A stretch of DNA of 6,514 bases from Clostridia bacterium (GCA_017407375.1 JAFQWT010000159.1:1-6514), one strand, 5' to 3'; positions 1-6,104 are shown, numbered from the stretch's first letter. Program-made: numbers and translations. The notes: generated by a model not told the origin, from the sequence alone.

Positions 1-1376
1 GCCACGGCGGGAGCCGCGGGAGCGGCCTCAGCCACGGGCTCGACCACAGGGGCGGGGGGTGCCGCGGTCACGGGGGGAGCGGGGGGCTCTGCCTCCGCGG
101 GGGACTCCTCCACCAGGCGGCGCGTGAGCGCCCACGAGGAGGCCTCAATGGCGGCGGCACGGGTGGCGTCAAAGCCGCGGTCGGGGGCATCGTAAAGGCG
201 CTCATACGCGGGGGCGGGGGGCGCGGCGCTCCGCCGGGGGAGCGAGGAGCGGACGGCGGCAAAGTAGCCGTCGATGACGGCACGCACGGCGTCGGGAAGG
301 GCGGGGACCGAAAGGCGGGCGCGGATGCCGAGGGCGGCACGCACGCAGTTTTCGGCGTATTTGACCGCCTGCGTGACGGTGCGGCGCCAGCCCTCACTGC
401 GGCGGAGCGAGAGGTACTCCAGGGTGATCTCGGCGCGGACGTTGTGGGAGCAGAGCGAGCCCGAAAAGGCGCGGCGCACAAGGCGCTCGGGACGGTCGGA
501 GGGGGCGATGGCGCCCGTCATAAACAGGTGACGGAAAACGCGCTCCATAGCGCCCGTGACGTGGCGGAAAAAGTGGGTGCGGTTCTCCGCGGTGATGGCG
601 CGGCCGCCCTCAAAGCGGTAATCCGACGAGAGCGAGAGGAGGCGCAGGACCCCCTCGGGCGTGGCCTCGGCGGCTGTGCCAAAGTAAAACTCGGTCCCTT
701 CACACTCGCCGGCGGCCGCCAGACAGTCGGCCGACAGGTCACGGGGGCAGGGCACGCCGTGGAGGAGGCAATAGTCGGAGAGCCAGGGGATCATATAGCG
801 GTCAATGCCGTCAAGCTCACGGCGGTAGGCGCCCCAAAGCGCGGCGAGAAGGCGGCTCCCCTCCTCGGGCGGCAGGCGGTCGGGCAGGTGGACGACCTCA
901 TAAACGAGAAGGAAAAAATAGCCCTTGTCGATGCGGGGATAACGCCCGGCGCGCACCTCGCTCCTCAGGTAAAAATAGTAAGCAAGCTGATCGGGCGAGA
1001 GCTGGTTGTACTGCGGTGTGAACGAAAAGAACGGCACGTACTCGCAGGGGGTGCCGGGGGCATCGTAATAGCGCGCGGCATCGCGGAGGAATTGGGCGTA
1101 AAAGCTGTGATCCCCCGTACTTTGGCGGACGGTGACCGAGCGGATAAGGGGGTTATCGGCGGGGGTATAGACCGTCTCCCTCACCTCGCCCGCAAGGCGG
1201 GGCCGCGCGGTAATACGGCGGGAGGCATCCTCGGGTGGGGTGGGACGCTCCTCACCGACCGTGGGGAGCGGGACAGAGCCCACGGGAGAAGGAGAGCGGG
1301 AGGGCGTACGGCGGGGCAAGAGCTTGCCGATGTCCCAAAAGGCATCGCGCTCCTTATCCGAATAGCCGTTTTTCAT
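1..1376 (-). CDS. TerB N-terminal domain (TerB_N) protein, partial, 3' end beyond the left edge
   Basis: The frame is open from the ATG at 1376 to the left edge: 458 complete codons with no stop. Residues about 92-165 resemble TerB_N: an SFYAQFL helix, a Y-x-A-P-G-x-x-x-E-Y-V-P-F-F segment (104-117), then QYNQLSPDQLAYYFYLRSEVR (122-142) and a GYFFLLVYEVVHLP stretch (152-165). A second conserved-looking block lies at about 391-421 (YERLYDAPDR, then IEASSWALTRRLVEE). From about residue 425 the chain becomes an Ala/Pro/Glu/Val-rich linker, which probably leads to a C-terminal domain (TerB_C would be usual) not in the window. Residues 20-60 are Pro/Arg/Ser-rich and look disordered. No signal peptide or membrane segment is seen. 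The purine-rich tract at 1381-1390 is the likely ribosome binding site, and a perfect promoter lies upstream. TerB-type domains are linked by comparative genomics to tellurite and chemical stress and possibly phage-related modules. The biochemical role here is unknown. The assignment rests on recalled motif resemblance, not a search. Confidence 0.82.
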   Translation of the reverse strand, partial: MKNGYSDKERDAFWDIGKLLPRRTPSRSPSPVGSVPLPTVGEERPTPPEDASRRITARPRLAGEVRETVYTPADNPLIRSVTVRQSTGDHSFYAQFLRDAARYYDAPGTPCEYVPFFSFTPQYNQLSPDQLAYYFYLRSEVRAGRYPRIDKGYFFLLVYEVVHLPDRLPPEEGSRLLAALWGAYRRELDGIDRYMIPWLSDYCLLHGVPCPRDLSADCLAAAGECEGTEFYFGTAAEATPEGVLRLLSLSSDYRFEGGRAITAENRTHFFRHVTGAMERVFRHLFMTGAIAPSDRPERLVRRAFSGSLCSHNVRAEITLEYLSLRRSEGWRRTVTQAVKYAENCVRAALGIRARLSVPALPDAVRAVIDGYFAAVRSSLPRRSAAPPAPAYERLYDAPDRGFDATRAAAIEASSWALTRRLVEESPAEAEPPAPPVTAAPPAPVVEPVAEAAPAAPAV

Positions 1377-1408
1377 TGCTTCCCCTCCCCTCGCACATAT
1401 CTTTCGGT

Positions 1409-1445
1409 ATTATAGTATTATACCATCTTTTGTGCTGGCTGTCAA
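1409..1445 (-). promoter_or_regulatory. Consensus sigma70/sigma-A promoter of the TerB_N gene with a duplicated -10 box
   Basis: On the minus strand TTGACA (1440-1445) is followed after exactly 17 bp by TATAAT (1417-1422), a perfect match to the housekeeping consensus. A second TATAAT lies at 1409-1414, because the 8-mer GTATTATA (plus strand) is repeated twice in tandem at 1407-1422. Transcription from the first -10 box should begin near 1410, leaving an untranslated leader of about 33 nt before the ATG at 1376. The -35 box starts 7 bp from the end of the ispE terminator, so the gene is transcribed independently of ispE. Confidence 0.85.
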
Positions 1446-1451
1446 TTGGGT

Positions 1452-1482
1452 GGAAAAAAGAAAGGAGCGCACAGCGCTCCTT
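1452..1482 (-). terminator. Rho-independent terminator of ispE
   Basis: Read on the minus strand, a 9-bp perfect stem (AAGGAGCGC / GCGCTCCTT, arms at 1474-1482 and 1462-1470) with a 3-nt loop is followed by a T-rich tract (TTCTTTTTT, down to about 1452). It begins 3 bp after the ispE TGA codon. On the plus strand no T tract follows the stem, so it works only for minus-strand transcripts. Confidence 0.9.
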
Positions 1483-1485
1483 GTA

Positions 1486-2352
1486 TCATACGGCGGTCGT
1501 GGTCACGGCTCCGTCCCCGAGGGCCTTGGCGGCGGCAAGGGCGGCGGTCTCATCGGAAAAGAGGCCAAAGACGGTGGGGCCGCTGCCGCTCATCAGCGTG
1601 GCGAGGGCGCCAAGCGAGGCAAGACGGCGGCGTTTTTCCGCGGCGATCGGGCAGAGGGCGAGGACGGGCTCCTCGAAAATATTGTAAAGTTTTGTTGTCA
1701 AATCCGCGGTGTTTCGGCGGGAAAGTGCGTCGACAAGGCCCTCAAGATCGCCATGCTCGCGCGTCTCGGAAAAGCCGCTGTGGGCAAGGTCCAGAGCGGC
1801 GAAGGCCTCCCTTGTGGAGATACGCTCGGACGACGGGGCGATGACGACGGAGAGCGGCGGGAGCGCGGGCAGGGGACGCATGACCTCCCCCCGTCCTTCG
1901 CAAAGGCGGGTGTGACCGAAAAGGCAAAAGGGAACGTCCGAGCCGAGGGCGGCGCCAAGCTCCGCAAGGCGCCCCTCCCCCAGGCGACCGCCGGAGGCGC
2001 GGTTGAGGGCGCGCAGGACGGCGGCGGCATCGGCGCTGCCGCCGCCAAGACCCGCGGCCACGGGGATCCTTTTATCTATGGTGACGTGCACGCGGAGCGG
2101 GAGGGCGGCCTTTTGCATATAGAGCATGGCGGCGCGGTGGGCGAGGTTCCCCTCCCCCACGGGAACGCGGTAACGGCCGCGCACGGTCAGGGTAACGCTG
2201 GGCTCTCCTGCCGCCATAACGTCCACCGTAAGGGTGTCGGCAAGCCCCACCGTCTGCATGACCGAGCGGAGCGAATGAAAGCCGTCGGCACGGCGGCCGA
2301 GGACGTCAAGGTACAGGTTGAGCTTGGCATAGGCCTTTTCGTAGATACGCAC
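1486..2352 (-). CDS. ispE: 4-diphosphocytidyl-2-C-methyl-D-erythritol kinase (IspE)
   Basis: This cytosolic GHMP-superfamily kinase uses ATP to phosphorylate the 2-hydroxyl of CDP-methylerythritol, the fourth step of the MEP (non-mevalonate) pathway to IPP and DMAPP. The 288-residue length is normal for the family. It opens with YEKAYAKLNLYLDVLGRRADGFH, where Lys10 corresponds to the conserved active-site lysine. The glycine-rich ATP loop PVAAGLGGGSADAAA is at 97-111. GSDVPF at 137-142 carries the catalytic aspartate (Asp139). The C-terminal GHMP motif MSGSGPTVFGLF is at 254-265. All key residues are present. The start is a GTG at 2350-2352, preceded by AAGGGGGTG at suitable spacing, and no other in-frame start lies close upstream. 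It is apparently monocistronic, with its own promoter and terminator. A longer open frame on the plus strand over the same bases (1432-2505) is a GC-driven shadow. Confidence 0.97.
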   Translation of the reverse strand: MRIYEKAYAKLNLYLDVLGRRADGFHSLRSVMQTVGLADTLTVDVMAAGEPSVTLTVRGRYRVPVGEGNLAHRAAMLYMQKAALPLRVHVTIDKRIPVAAGLGGGSADAAAVLRALNRASGGRLGEGRLAELGAALGSDVPFCLFGHTRLCEGRGEVMRPLPALPPLSVVIAPSSERISTREAFAALDLAHSGFSETREHGDLEGLVDALSRRNTADLTTKLYNIFEEPVLALCPIAAEKRRRLASLGALATLMSGSGPTVFGLFSDETAALAAAKALGDGAVTTTAV

Positions 2353-2375
2353 ACCGTCACCCCCTTTTTCTTTTC

Positions 2376-2404
2376 ATCATACCACACCTTTCCGTCTTTT
2401 GCAA
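2376..2404 (-). promoter_or_regulatory. ispE promoter (TTGCAA-N17-TATGAT, extended -10)
   Basis: On the minus strand TTGCAA (2399-2404) and TATGAT (2376-2381) are separated by exactly 17 bp. The bases before the -10 box read TGG, an extended -10 (TGn) element. Predicted transcription start is near 2369, giving a short leader of under 20 nt that carries the AAGGGGGTG ribosome binding site. It faces away from the plus-strand promoter at 2455-2483. Confidence 0.75.
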
Positions 2405-2422
2405 GGGGAAAGCGTGACTTCC

Positions 2423-2470
2423 CGCGGGGGAGAAAAGTTTTTTTCGCGGAGCGCTTGATTTCTCCCCGCG
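2423..2470. repeat. Imperfect inverted repeat between divergent promoters, candidate operator
   Basis: The left arm at 2423-2435 (CGCGGGGGAGAAA) and right arm at 2459-2470 (TTTCTCCCCGCG) are complementary over 12 bp, with one extra G in the left arm and a 23-bp spacer. The right arm overlaps the end of the -35 box and the spacer of the plus-strand promoter. The predicted starts of both divergent transcripts lie outside the repeat, so it should not be transcribed from these promoters. That favours a DNA-level role such as regulator binding over an RNA hairpin. The left arm also contains part of a small CCCGCGGG palindrome (2421-2428). A regulator cannot be named. Confidence 0.5.
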
Positions 2471-2483
2471 TATGGCTTATAAT
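2455..2483 (+). promoter_or_regulatory. Promoter of the AI-2E permease pair (TTGATT-N17-TATAAT)
   Basis: TTGATT (2455-2460) and a perfect TATAAT (2478-2483) are separated by 17 bp. Transcription should start near 2490. The promoter overlaps an in-frame ATG at 2472, which therefore cannot be the translation start of the downstream gene. This supports the ATG at 2517. Confidence 0.82.
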
Positions 2484-2516
2484 AGTTATACTTCCTACTT
2501 TATGAAGGGGCGGCTC

Positions 2517-3758
2517 ATGCTAAAGAGATTCTACAACCAAAAGTATATGTCGATCGCGGCGCATGCCACGCTCGGGATCGCGGCGGTGATCCTGGTGGTG
2601 GCCCTTTTTGTGCGCTTCGGGGAGATCCGCACGGCGCTTGGTGACCTGCTTGCCGTTTTGCGGCCGATCACGATCGGCCTTGTGCTGGCCTACTTCTGCA
2701 ACCCCCTGATGAAGCTGGGGGAGCGCTACGTCTTTGGCTGGGTGGACCGCCTCCGCCACGTGCCGAGGATCACGAAAAGGGTGCTTTCCCTCCTGCTTTC
2801 CTACCTCCTCATTGTGGCGGTGATCGCGGGGGTGCTCCTTCTGGTCCTGCCTGAGCTTATCAACAATTACGAGAGTCTGATCGGCAACCTCACAAGCTTT
2901 GTGCTTAAGGGCGTCAGCTGGGCGGACGAGGTCTTAAACCTTGTCAATGCCGACAGCGTGGCCGGGCTCATTCAAAAGAATTCGGACCGCCTTCTGGGGC
3001 TGGCGGCCTCCCTCCTTGCGGAGGCGGTGGCGACGGTGACGGGCGCGGTGGCGACCCTGACGATCTCCCTGGTGCTGTCCTTCTTTATGCTCATCCACAA
3101 GGAGGTCTGGACGGCGGGGCTCAAGCGGACCGTGGCGGCGATCCTGCCGCGGCGGAGCTATGCCGAGCTTTGCGATATTCTGACCTTTGCCAACCGCACC
3201 TTCGGGCGGTATCTTGTGGGAAGCGTGTTCGACTCGCTTTTGGTGGGGTGCGAGGTCTACCTTCTGCTCCTCATCTTCGGGGTGCCGTACAGCGGCCTTG
3301 TGAGCGTGATGGTGGGGGTGACCAACATCATTCCCTACTTCGGGCCCTTCATCGGTGCCATTCCCTCCTTCTTCATCATTCTCACGCAGGACACCTTCAA
3401 GGCCTTTCTCTTTCTCGTGCTCATCCTTGTCGTCCAGCAGATCGACGGCAACTTTATCAACCCGCGCATCATCGGTAAGACGACCAACATCAACAGTATG
3501 TGGGTGATCCTTGCAATCACCGTGATCGGCGGGTGGCTGGGGATCCTCGGTATGCTGATCGCCATTCCCCTTTTCTCGGTCATTTATATGCTCGTACGGC
3601 GGGCGGTGCACGCGCGCTTAGCCAGGCGCGGTCTGCCGATTAGCCGCGAGGCCTACGCCTCGGTCTTTTCGGTCTCGCATTACCGCAAGCACGGTGAGGC
3701 CGCCCCTGCCGAGGGCGGTGATACCGATACTTCCACAGAAAAGGAGGAGGAGAAATGA
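2517..3758 (+). CDS. AI-2E/PerM family (UPF0118) transporter-like membrane protein, first of a pair
   Basis: A 413-residue polytopic membrane protein with the AI-2E_transport fold. Hydrophobic segments lie at about 13-33, 48-62, 88-111, 170-193, 238-258, 260-290, 295-309 and 327-360. A soluble amphipathic stretch at about 112-165 lies before the fourth. Diagnostic motifs are TNIIPYFGPFIGAIPS (269-284), the QQIDGNFINPRIIGK block (307-321) and GGWLGILGMLIAIPLFSVIYM (338-358). The tail from about 392 is polar and acidic (GDTDTSTEKEEEK). Family members have been tied to AI-2 export (TqsA), sodium/proton antiport and sporulation (YtvI-like), so the substrate is unassigned. The ATG at 2517 is preferred because AAGGGG lies just upstream and an earlier in-frame ATG (2472) sits inside the promoter. 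The stop overlaps the next start by 4 bp. Confidence 0.93.
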   Translation: MLKRFYNQKYMSIAAHATLGIAAVILVVALFVRFGEIRTALGDLLAVLRPITIGLVLAYFCNPLMKLGERYVFGWVDRLRHVPRITKRVLSLLLSYLLIVAVIAGVLLLVLPELINNYESLIGNLTSFVLKGVSWADEVLNLVNADSVAGLIQKNSDRLLGLAASLLAEAVATVTGAVATLTISLVLSFFMLIHKEVWTAGLKRTVAAILPRRSYAELCDILTFANRTFGRYLVGSVFDSLLVGCEVYLLLLIFGVPYSGLVSVMVGVTNIIPYFGPFIGAIPSFFIILTQDTFKAFLFLVLILVVQQIDGNFINPRIIGKTTNINSMWVILAITVIGGWLGILGMLIAIPLFSVIYMLVRRAVHARLARRGLPISREAYASVFSVSHYRKHGEAAPAEGGDTDTSTEKEEEK

Positions 3759-5035
3759 AGCGGCTAAAGCTCAATAAGCACTATCTGACGATCGGCCTTT
3801 ACGGCTTTGGCGTGGCGGTCGTTTCGCTCCTTTTCGGGCTCATTGTTTTCCGCCTTGGCGACATCCTCGGGCTTGTCGGCAACGCCCTCAGTGCCATTCG
3901 CGCGATCCCCTACGGCATCTTCCTTTCCCTTGTGCTCTATCCCTTTGTCAACATGGCCACGCGGGTCTACTCCCGCCTCTTTGAGAGGAAAAAGGCGCAT
4001 CCGCGCCTCGTTTCCGCCCTCTCGCTCCTTTCGGTGTACCTTGGCGCCTTTTTGATCCTCGGCATCATTCTTCTGGGGGTCATTCCTCCCCTTGTCGACT
4101 CGGTCGGTGAGCTTTCCTCCTCACTTTCCGGCTCCTTCTCCGGGATCGAGAGCGCCCTCAGGGACCTCTTTGAAAGCTCCGAGCTTTTGCGGAATGCGGC
4201 GGATGCGGTGATCGCCTTTGTGAGCGACTCCTTCTCCCGCCTTGTCAGCGCTGACCTGGCCGGCATGGCCACCTCCCTCCTCACGGGGGCGGTAGGGGAG
4301 GCCTTTGACATCCTTCTTGGGCTGGTGATCTCGATCTACCTTCTGGCGGGGCGGCGCATGCTGGGCTGCATCTGCGGTAAGATGGTGGCGGCCTTCCTGC
4401 CATCAAGCGGGGCGCACCGCTTCTCTCTCTTTATCAAGCGCCTTTACTCGAACTTCACCGAATTTATGGCCTCGCGCCTCTTGTCGGCCCTGTTCCTTGG
4501 GGCGGCCTCCTACCTCTTCTTCCGTATTTTCAGCGTTCCCTTCTATGCGCTCCTGGCGCTGGTGATCGCGGTGCTTAACCTCTTTCCCGTGTTCGGCACG
4601 CTGCTCTCCTTCTTCTTCTGCGCCCTCGTCCTTCTTATCACGGCGCCTGCCTACACGCTCCCCGTCCTTGGGATCCTGGCGGCCCTGCAGCTCCTTGACA
4701 ACCTGCTCATTGAGCCGCGCACGATGCCGCACAAGGCGCTCCGCCCCAACGTGGGGGCCACGATCGTTCTGATGCTCCTCGGCTACGGGCTTCTCGGCAT
4801 TTTCGGTATGCTGATCGCCATTCCCGTGTGGGCAACGATCGAGAATGCCCTGCGCGCCTTCTCGATCCACCTTCTCAACCGCCGCGGCCTACCGACGGCA
4901 CTTTCGGAATACGAGAGCTTTGACGTTTCGGGCCGGGGCGGCAAGGCCGCTCCCGCGGCGGAGGGAGCAAGGGCCGAGGAGAAAAAGGAGGACGCCGCCC
5001 CCGCCGGGGAGACGGGCGACGGACCGACGGCGTAA
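3755..5035 (+). CDS. AI-2E/PerM family (UPF0118) transporter-like membrane protein, second and diverged
   Basis: A 426-residue membrane protein, paralogous to the upstream gene and fused to it by an ATGA start/stop overlap. A strong AAAAGGAGGAGGAG ribosome binding tract lies inside the end of the first gene. Hydrophobic segments are at about 12-34, 47-66, 87-113, 182-198, 242-258, 261-297, 299-315 and 333-365. The family pattern is kept in relaxed form: VLNLFPVFGTLLSF (273-286) replaces the NIIPYFGPFIGA loop, LLDNLLIEPRTMPHKAL (313-329) replaces the DGNFINPRIIGK block, and GLLGIFGMLIAIPVWA (345-360) is well conserved. A Ser-rich amphipathic region (118-165) lies between the third and fourth hydrophobic segments. 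The C-terminus (from about 392) is a low-complexity Ala/Glu/Lys/Gly tail. Coupling suggests equimolar synthesis and possibly a hetero-oligomer (inference). Substrate is unknown. No clear intrinsic terminator follows, only a weak GGGTTTT/AAAACCC pairing at 5043-5062. Confidence 0.9.
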   Translation: MKRLKLNKHYLTIGLYGFGVAVVSLLFGLIVFRLGDILGLVGNALSAIRAIPYGIFLSLVLYPFVNMATRVYSRLFERKKAHPRLVSALSLLSVYLGAFLILGIILLGVIPPLVDSVGELSSSLSGSFSGIESALRDLFESSELLRNAADAVIAFVSDSFSRLVSADLAGMATSLLTGAVGEAFDILLGLVISIYLLAGRRMLGCICGKMVAAFLPSSGAHRFSLFIKRLYSNFTEFMASRLLSALFLGAASYLFFRIFSVPFYALLALVIAVLNLFPVFGTLLSFFFCALVLLITAPAYTLPVLGILAALQLLDNLLIEPRTMPHKALRPNVGATIVLMLLGYGLLGIFGMLIAIPVWATIENALRAFSIHLLNRRGLPTALSEYESFDVSGRGGKAAPAAEGARAEEKKEDAAPAGETGDGPTA

Positions 5036-5063
5036 ATTTTTGGGTTTTTTTCGTGAAAACCCC

Positions 5064-5092
5064 TTGACAAGCTAAGGTTACTTCTGTATAAT
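5064..5092 (+). promoter_or_regulatory. Consensus promoter of the rpsF-ssb-rpsR operon
   Basis: TTGACA (5064-5069) and TATAAT (5087-5092) are separated by 17 bp, a perfect housekeeping consensus, and followed by an A/T-rich stretch. The predicted start is near 5099, leaving a leader of about 84 nt before rpsF. It begins 29 bp after the stop of the second AI-2E-family gene. Confidence 0.9.
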
Positions 5093-5098
5093 TATAAA

Positions 5099-5175
5099 AT
5101 AGTTTGGACTGTAATTTTGCAGTCAAGCTCCTTGGGATCGTTGCGGCGGTCCCCGACAAAGACCATAAGGAGGTG
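5099..5175 (+). promoter_or_regulatory. Structured rpsF leader, candidate S6:S18 autoregulatory element that masks the ribosome binding site
   Basis: After a small hairpin (GACTG 5107-5111 / CAGTC 5120-5124), CTCCTT at 5128-5133 is perfectly complementary to AAGGAG at 5167-5172, the core of the rpsF Shine-Dalgarno site. Enclosed in this helix is a second stem, GGGATC (5134-5139) with GGTCCC (5148-5153, including one U-G pair), capped by an 8-nt loop. The 3' side of the internal loop begins CCGAC (5153-5157, sharing one C with the stem). A hairpin with an asymmetric loop holding a conserved CCG is the known form of the S6:S18-binding leader found upstream of rpsF in many bacteria. Competing pairings exist (for example GGTC 5148-5151 with GACC 5161-5164), and the match to the Rfam model was not tested. 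Confidence 0.6.
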
Positions 5176-5182
5176 TATTCTG

Positions 5183-5539
5183 ATGGAGAAAAGAATCGGT
5201 TCGTACGAAACTCTCATCGTCATCAACGCGGCCCTGGCCGAGGAAGAGATCAAAGCTCTCGTTGAAAAGTTCACCGCTCTTGCGAGCGCGAACGGTACGG
5301 TGGAATCTGTGGACGAGTGGGGCAAGCGCCGTCTTGCGTACCCCATCAACGATCTTACCGAAGGGTATTTCGTTGTTGTGTCCTACCGTGCTGCCGCGGA
5401 CTTCCCTGCGGAAATGGATCGTGTGCTTGGTATCACTGACGGTATCCTGCGCTCGATGACCACCGTTGCCGCTGCGAAGAAGCCCGCCGCTGCCAAAGAG
5501 GCCGAGACCGTAGCTCCCGCGGAAGCTGCGGCCGAGTAA
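5183..5539 (+). CDS. rpsF: 30S ribosomal protein S6
   Basis: S6 binds the central domain of 16S rRNA as a heterodimer with S18 on the 30S platform. The core at residues 1-93 is typical: RIGSYETLIVINAAL as first strand, then WGKRRLAYPINDLTEGYFVVVSY (46-68), the family signature. The 118-residue length exceeds the usual ~95 because of a low-complexity Ala/Lys/Glu/Pro tail (94-118). The start is the ATG at 5183, because AAGGAGGTG sits 8-9 nt upstream and the N-terminus MEKRIGSYE fits S6. An in-frame ATG at 5117 would fall in the structured leader. It is the first gene of rpsF-ssb-rpsR, 20 nt before ssb, and probably subject to feedback through the leader. Confidence 0.97.
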   Translation: MEKRIGSYETLIVINAALAEEEIKALVEKFTALASANGTVESVDEWGKRRLAYPINDLTEGYFVVVSYRAAADFPAEMDRVLGITDGILRSMTTVAAAKKPAAAKEAETVAPAEAAAE

Positions 5540-5559
5540 ATTTGAAGGAGTGACATCTC

Positions 5560-6030
5560 ATGGCAAGTTTCAACAAAGTTATCTTGATCGGTAATCTTAC
5601 CGCCGACCCCGAGCTCAAGCAGACCCCCAGCATGATCAACGTTTGCCGCTTTACGCTGGCGGTCAACCGCCGCTTTGCGAGAAGCAACAACCAGGACGGC
5701 CAGAGCCAGCAGCAGACGGCCGACTTTATCACGGTGGTGGCGTGGCGCCAGAGCGCGGAGTTTGTTGCGCGCTATTTCAAGAAGGGACGTCCGATCCTGG
5801 TCTGCGGACAGCTGCAGTCGCGTAGCTGGACCGACCAGCAGGGCACCCGCCATTACGCGACCGAGGTCGTGGCGGACGAGGTCTCCTTTGTGGAGTCCAA
5901 GGGCGATGCTTCCCCCTCCGGCGGGAACAACACCCAGTACACGCCCGAGGCGTATGGCACCCCCTCCTACACGGCGGGCAACACGGCTAGCTTTGAGGAA
6001 ATGCCTGCTGACGACAGTCTCCCCTTCTGA
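5560..6030 (+). CDS. ssb: Single-stranded DNA-binding protein
   Basis: SSB coats single-stranded DNA during replication, recombination and repair, and recruits partner proteins through its C-terminal tip. The 156 residues begin with the OB-fold signature FNKVILIGNLTADPELKQT, followed by FTLAVNRRF, the ITVVAWRQSAEFVARYFKKG block (about 57-76), then VCGQLQSRSW and the ATEVVADEVSFVES strand ending near 112. A Gly/Ser/Thr/Tyr/Asn-rich linker leads to the acidic tip ADDSLPF, the conserved partner-binding tail. GAAGGAG lies 9 nt before the ATG. Its place between rpsF and rpsR is classic for Bacillota and marks it as the housekeeping SSB rather than a plasmid or phage copy. Confidence 0.98.
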   Translation: MASFNKVILIGNLTADPELKQTPSMINVCRFTLAVNRRFARSNNQDGQSQQQTADFITVVAWRQSAEFVARYFKKGRPILVCGQLQSRSWTDQQGTRHYATEVVADEVSFVESKGDASPSGGNNTQYTPEAYGTPSYTAGNTASFEEMPADDSLPF

Positions 6031-6072
6031 TTCCCGCGACCAAAAAACAACCAAGTCCACGGTGTGCGAAAA

Positions 6073-6104
6073 GGCTCATACCGTACACCGCCAGTATGTG
6101 AGCC
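6073..6104 (+). other. Possible hairpin in the ssb-rpsR spacer
   Basis: The 95-nt gap between ssb and rpsR is longer than the rpsF-ssb gap. GGCTCATA (6073-6080) pairs with TATGTGAGCC (6095-6104) over 8 consecutive base pairs, one of them U-G, closing a 16-nt loop. An alternative and mutually exclusive hairpin pairs GGTGT (6061-6065) with ACACC (6085-6089). Neither has a T tract, so this is not a terminator. It could affect rpsR translation or mRNA stability, or be chance in GC-rich DNA. Confidence 0.35.

Noticed and set aside
444..1415. Plus-strand open frame of 323 codons opposite the TerB_N gene
   Set aside because: It has no recognisable motif and no convincing ribosome binding site, and lies antisense to a frame with clear TerB_N-like motifs, a consensus promoter and ribosome binding site. 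Long shadow frames are expected in GC-rich DNA.
1432..2505. Plus-strand open frame of 357 codons, longer than ispE itself
   Set aside because: It is antisense to ispE, whose active-site motifs are intact. Its translation is Gly/Arg/Ala-rich low complexity and it runs through the ispE terminator, the ispE promoter and the divergent promoter region.
2472..2516. Earlier in-frame ATG for the first AI-2E-family gene (adds 15 residues)
   Set aside because: It sits inside the promoter, upstream of the expected transcription start. The ATG at 2517 has a ribosome binding site and gives a normal N-terminus.
2934..3611. Minus-strand open frame of 225 codons inside the first AI-2E-family gene
   Set aside because: The product is rich in His, Asp, Glu and Pro, with no family resemblance. 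It is the antisense shadow of hydrophobic codons in a well-supported membrane protein.
5042..5063. GGGTTTT...AAAACCC pairing after the second AI-2E-family gene as a terminator
   Set aside because: The stem is short and A/T-rich, has a 7-nt loop and no T tract after it, and directly abuts the rpsF -35 box. At best it is a weak terminator, so rpsF may receive some read-through.
5383..6060. Minus-strand open frame of 225 codons across rpsF and ssb
   Set aside because: It spans two highly conserved genes and their spacer on the opposite strand, with no promoter or motif of its own.
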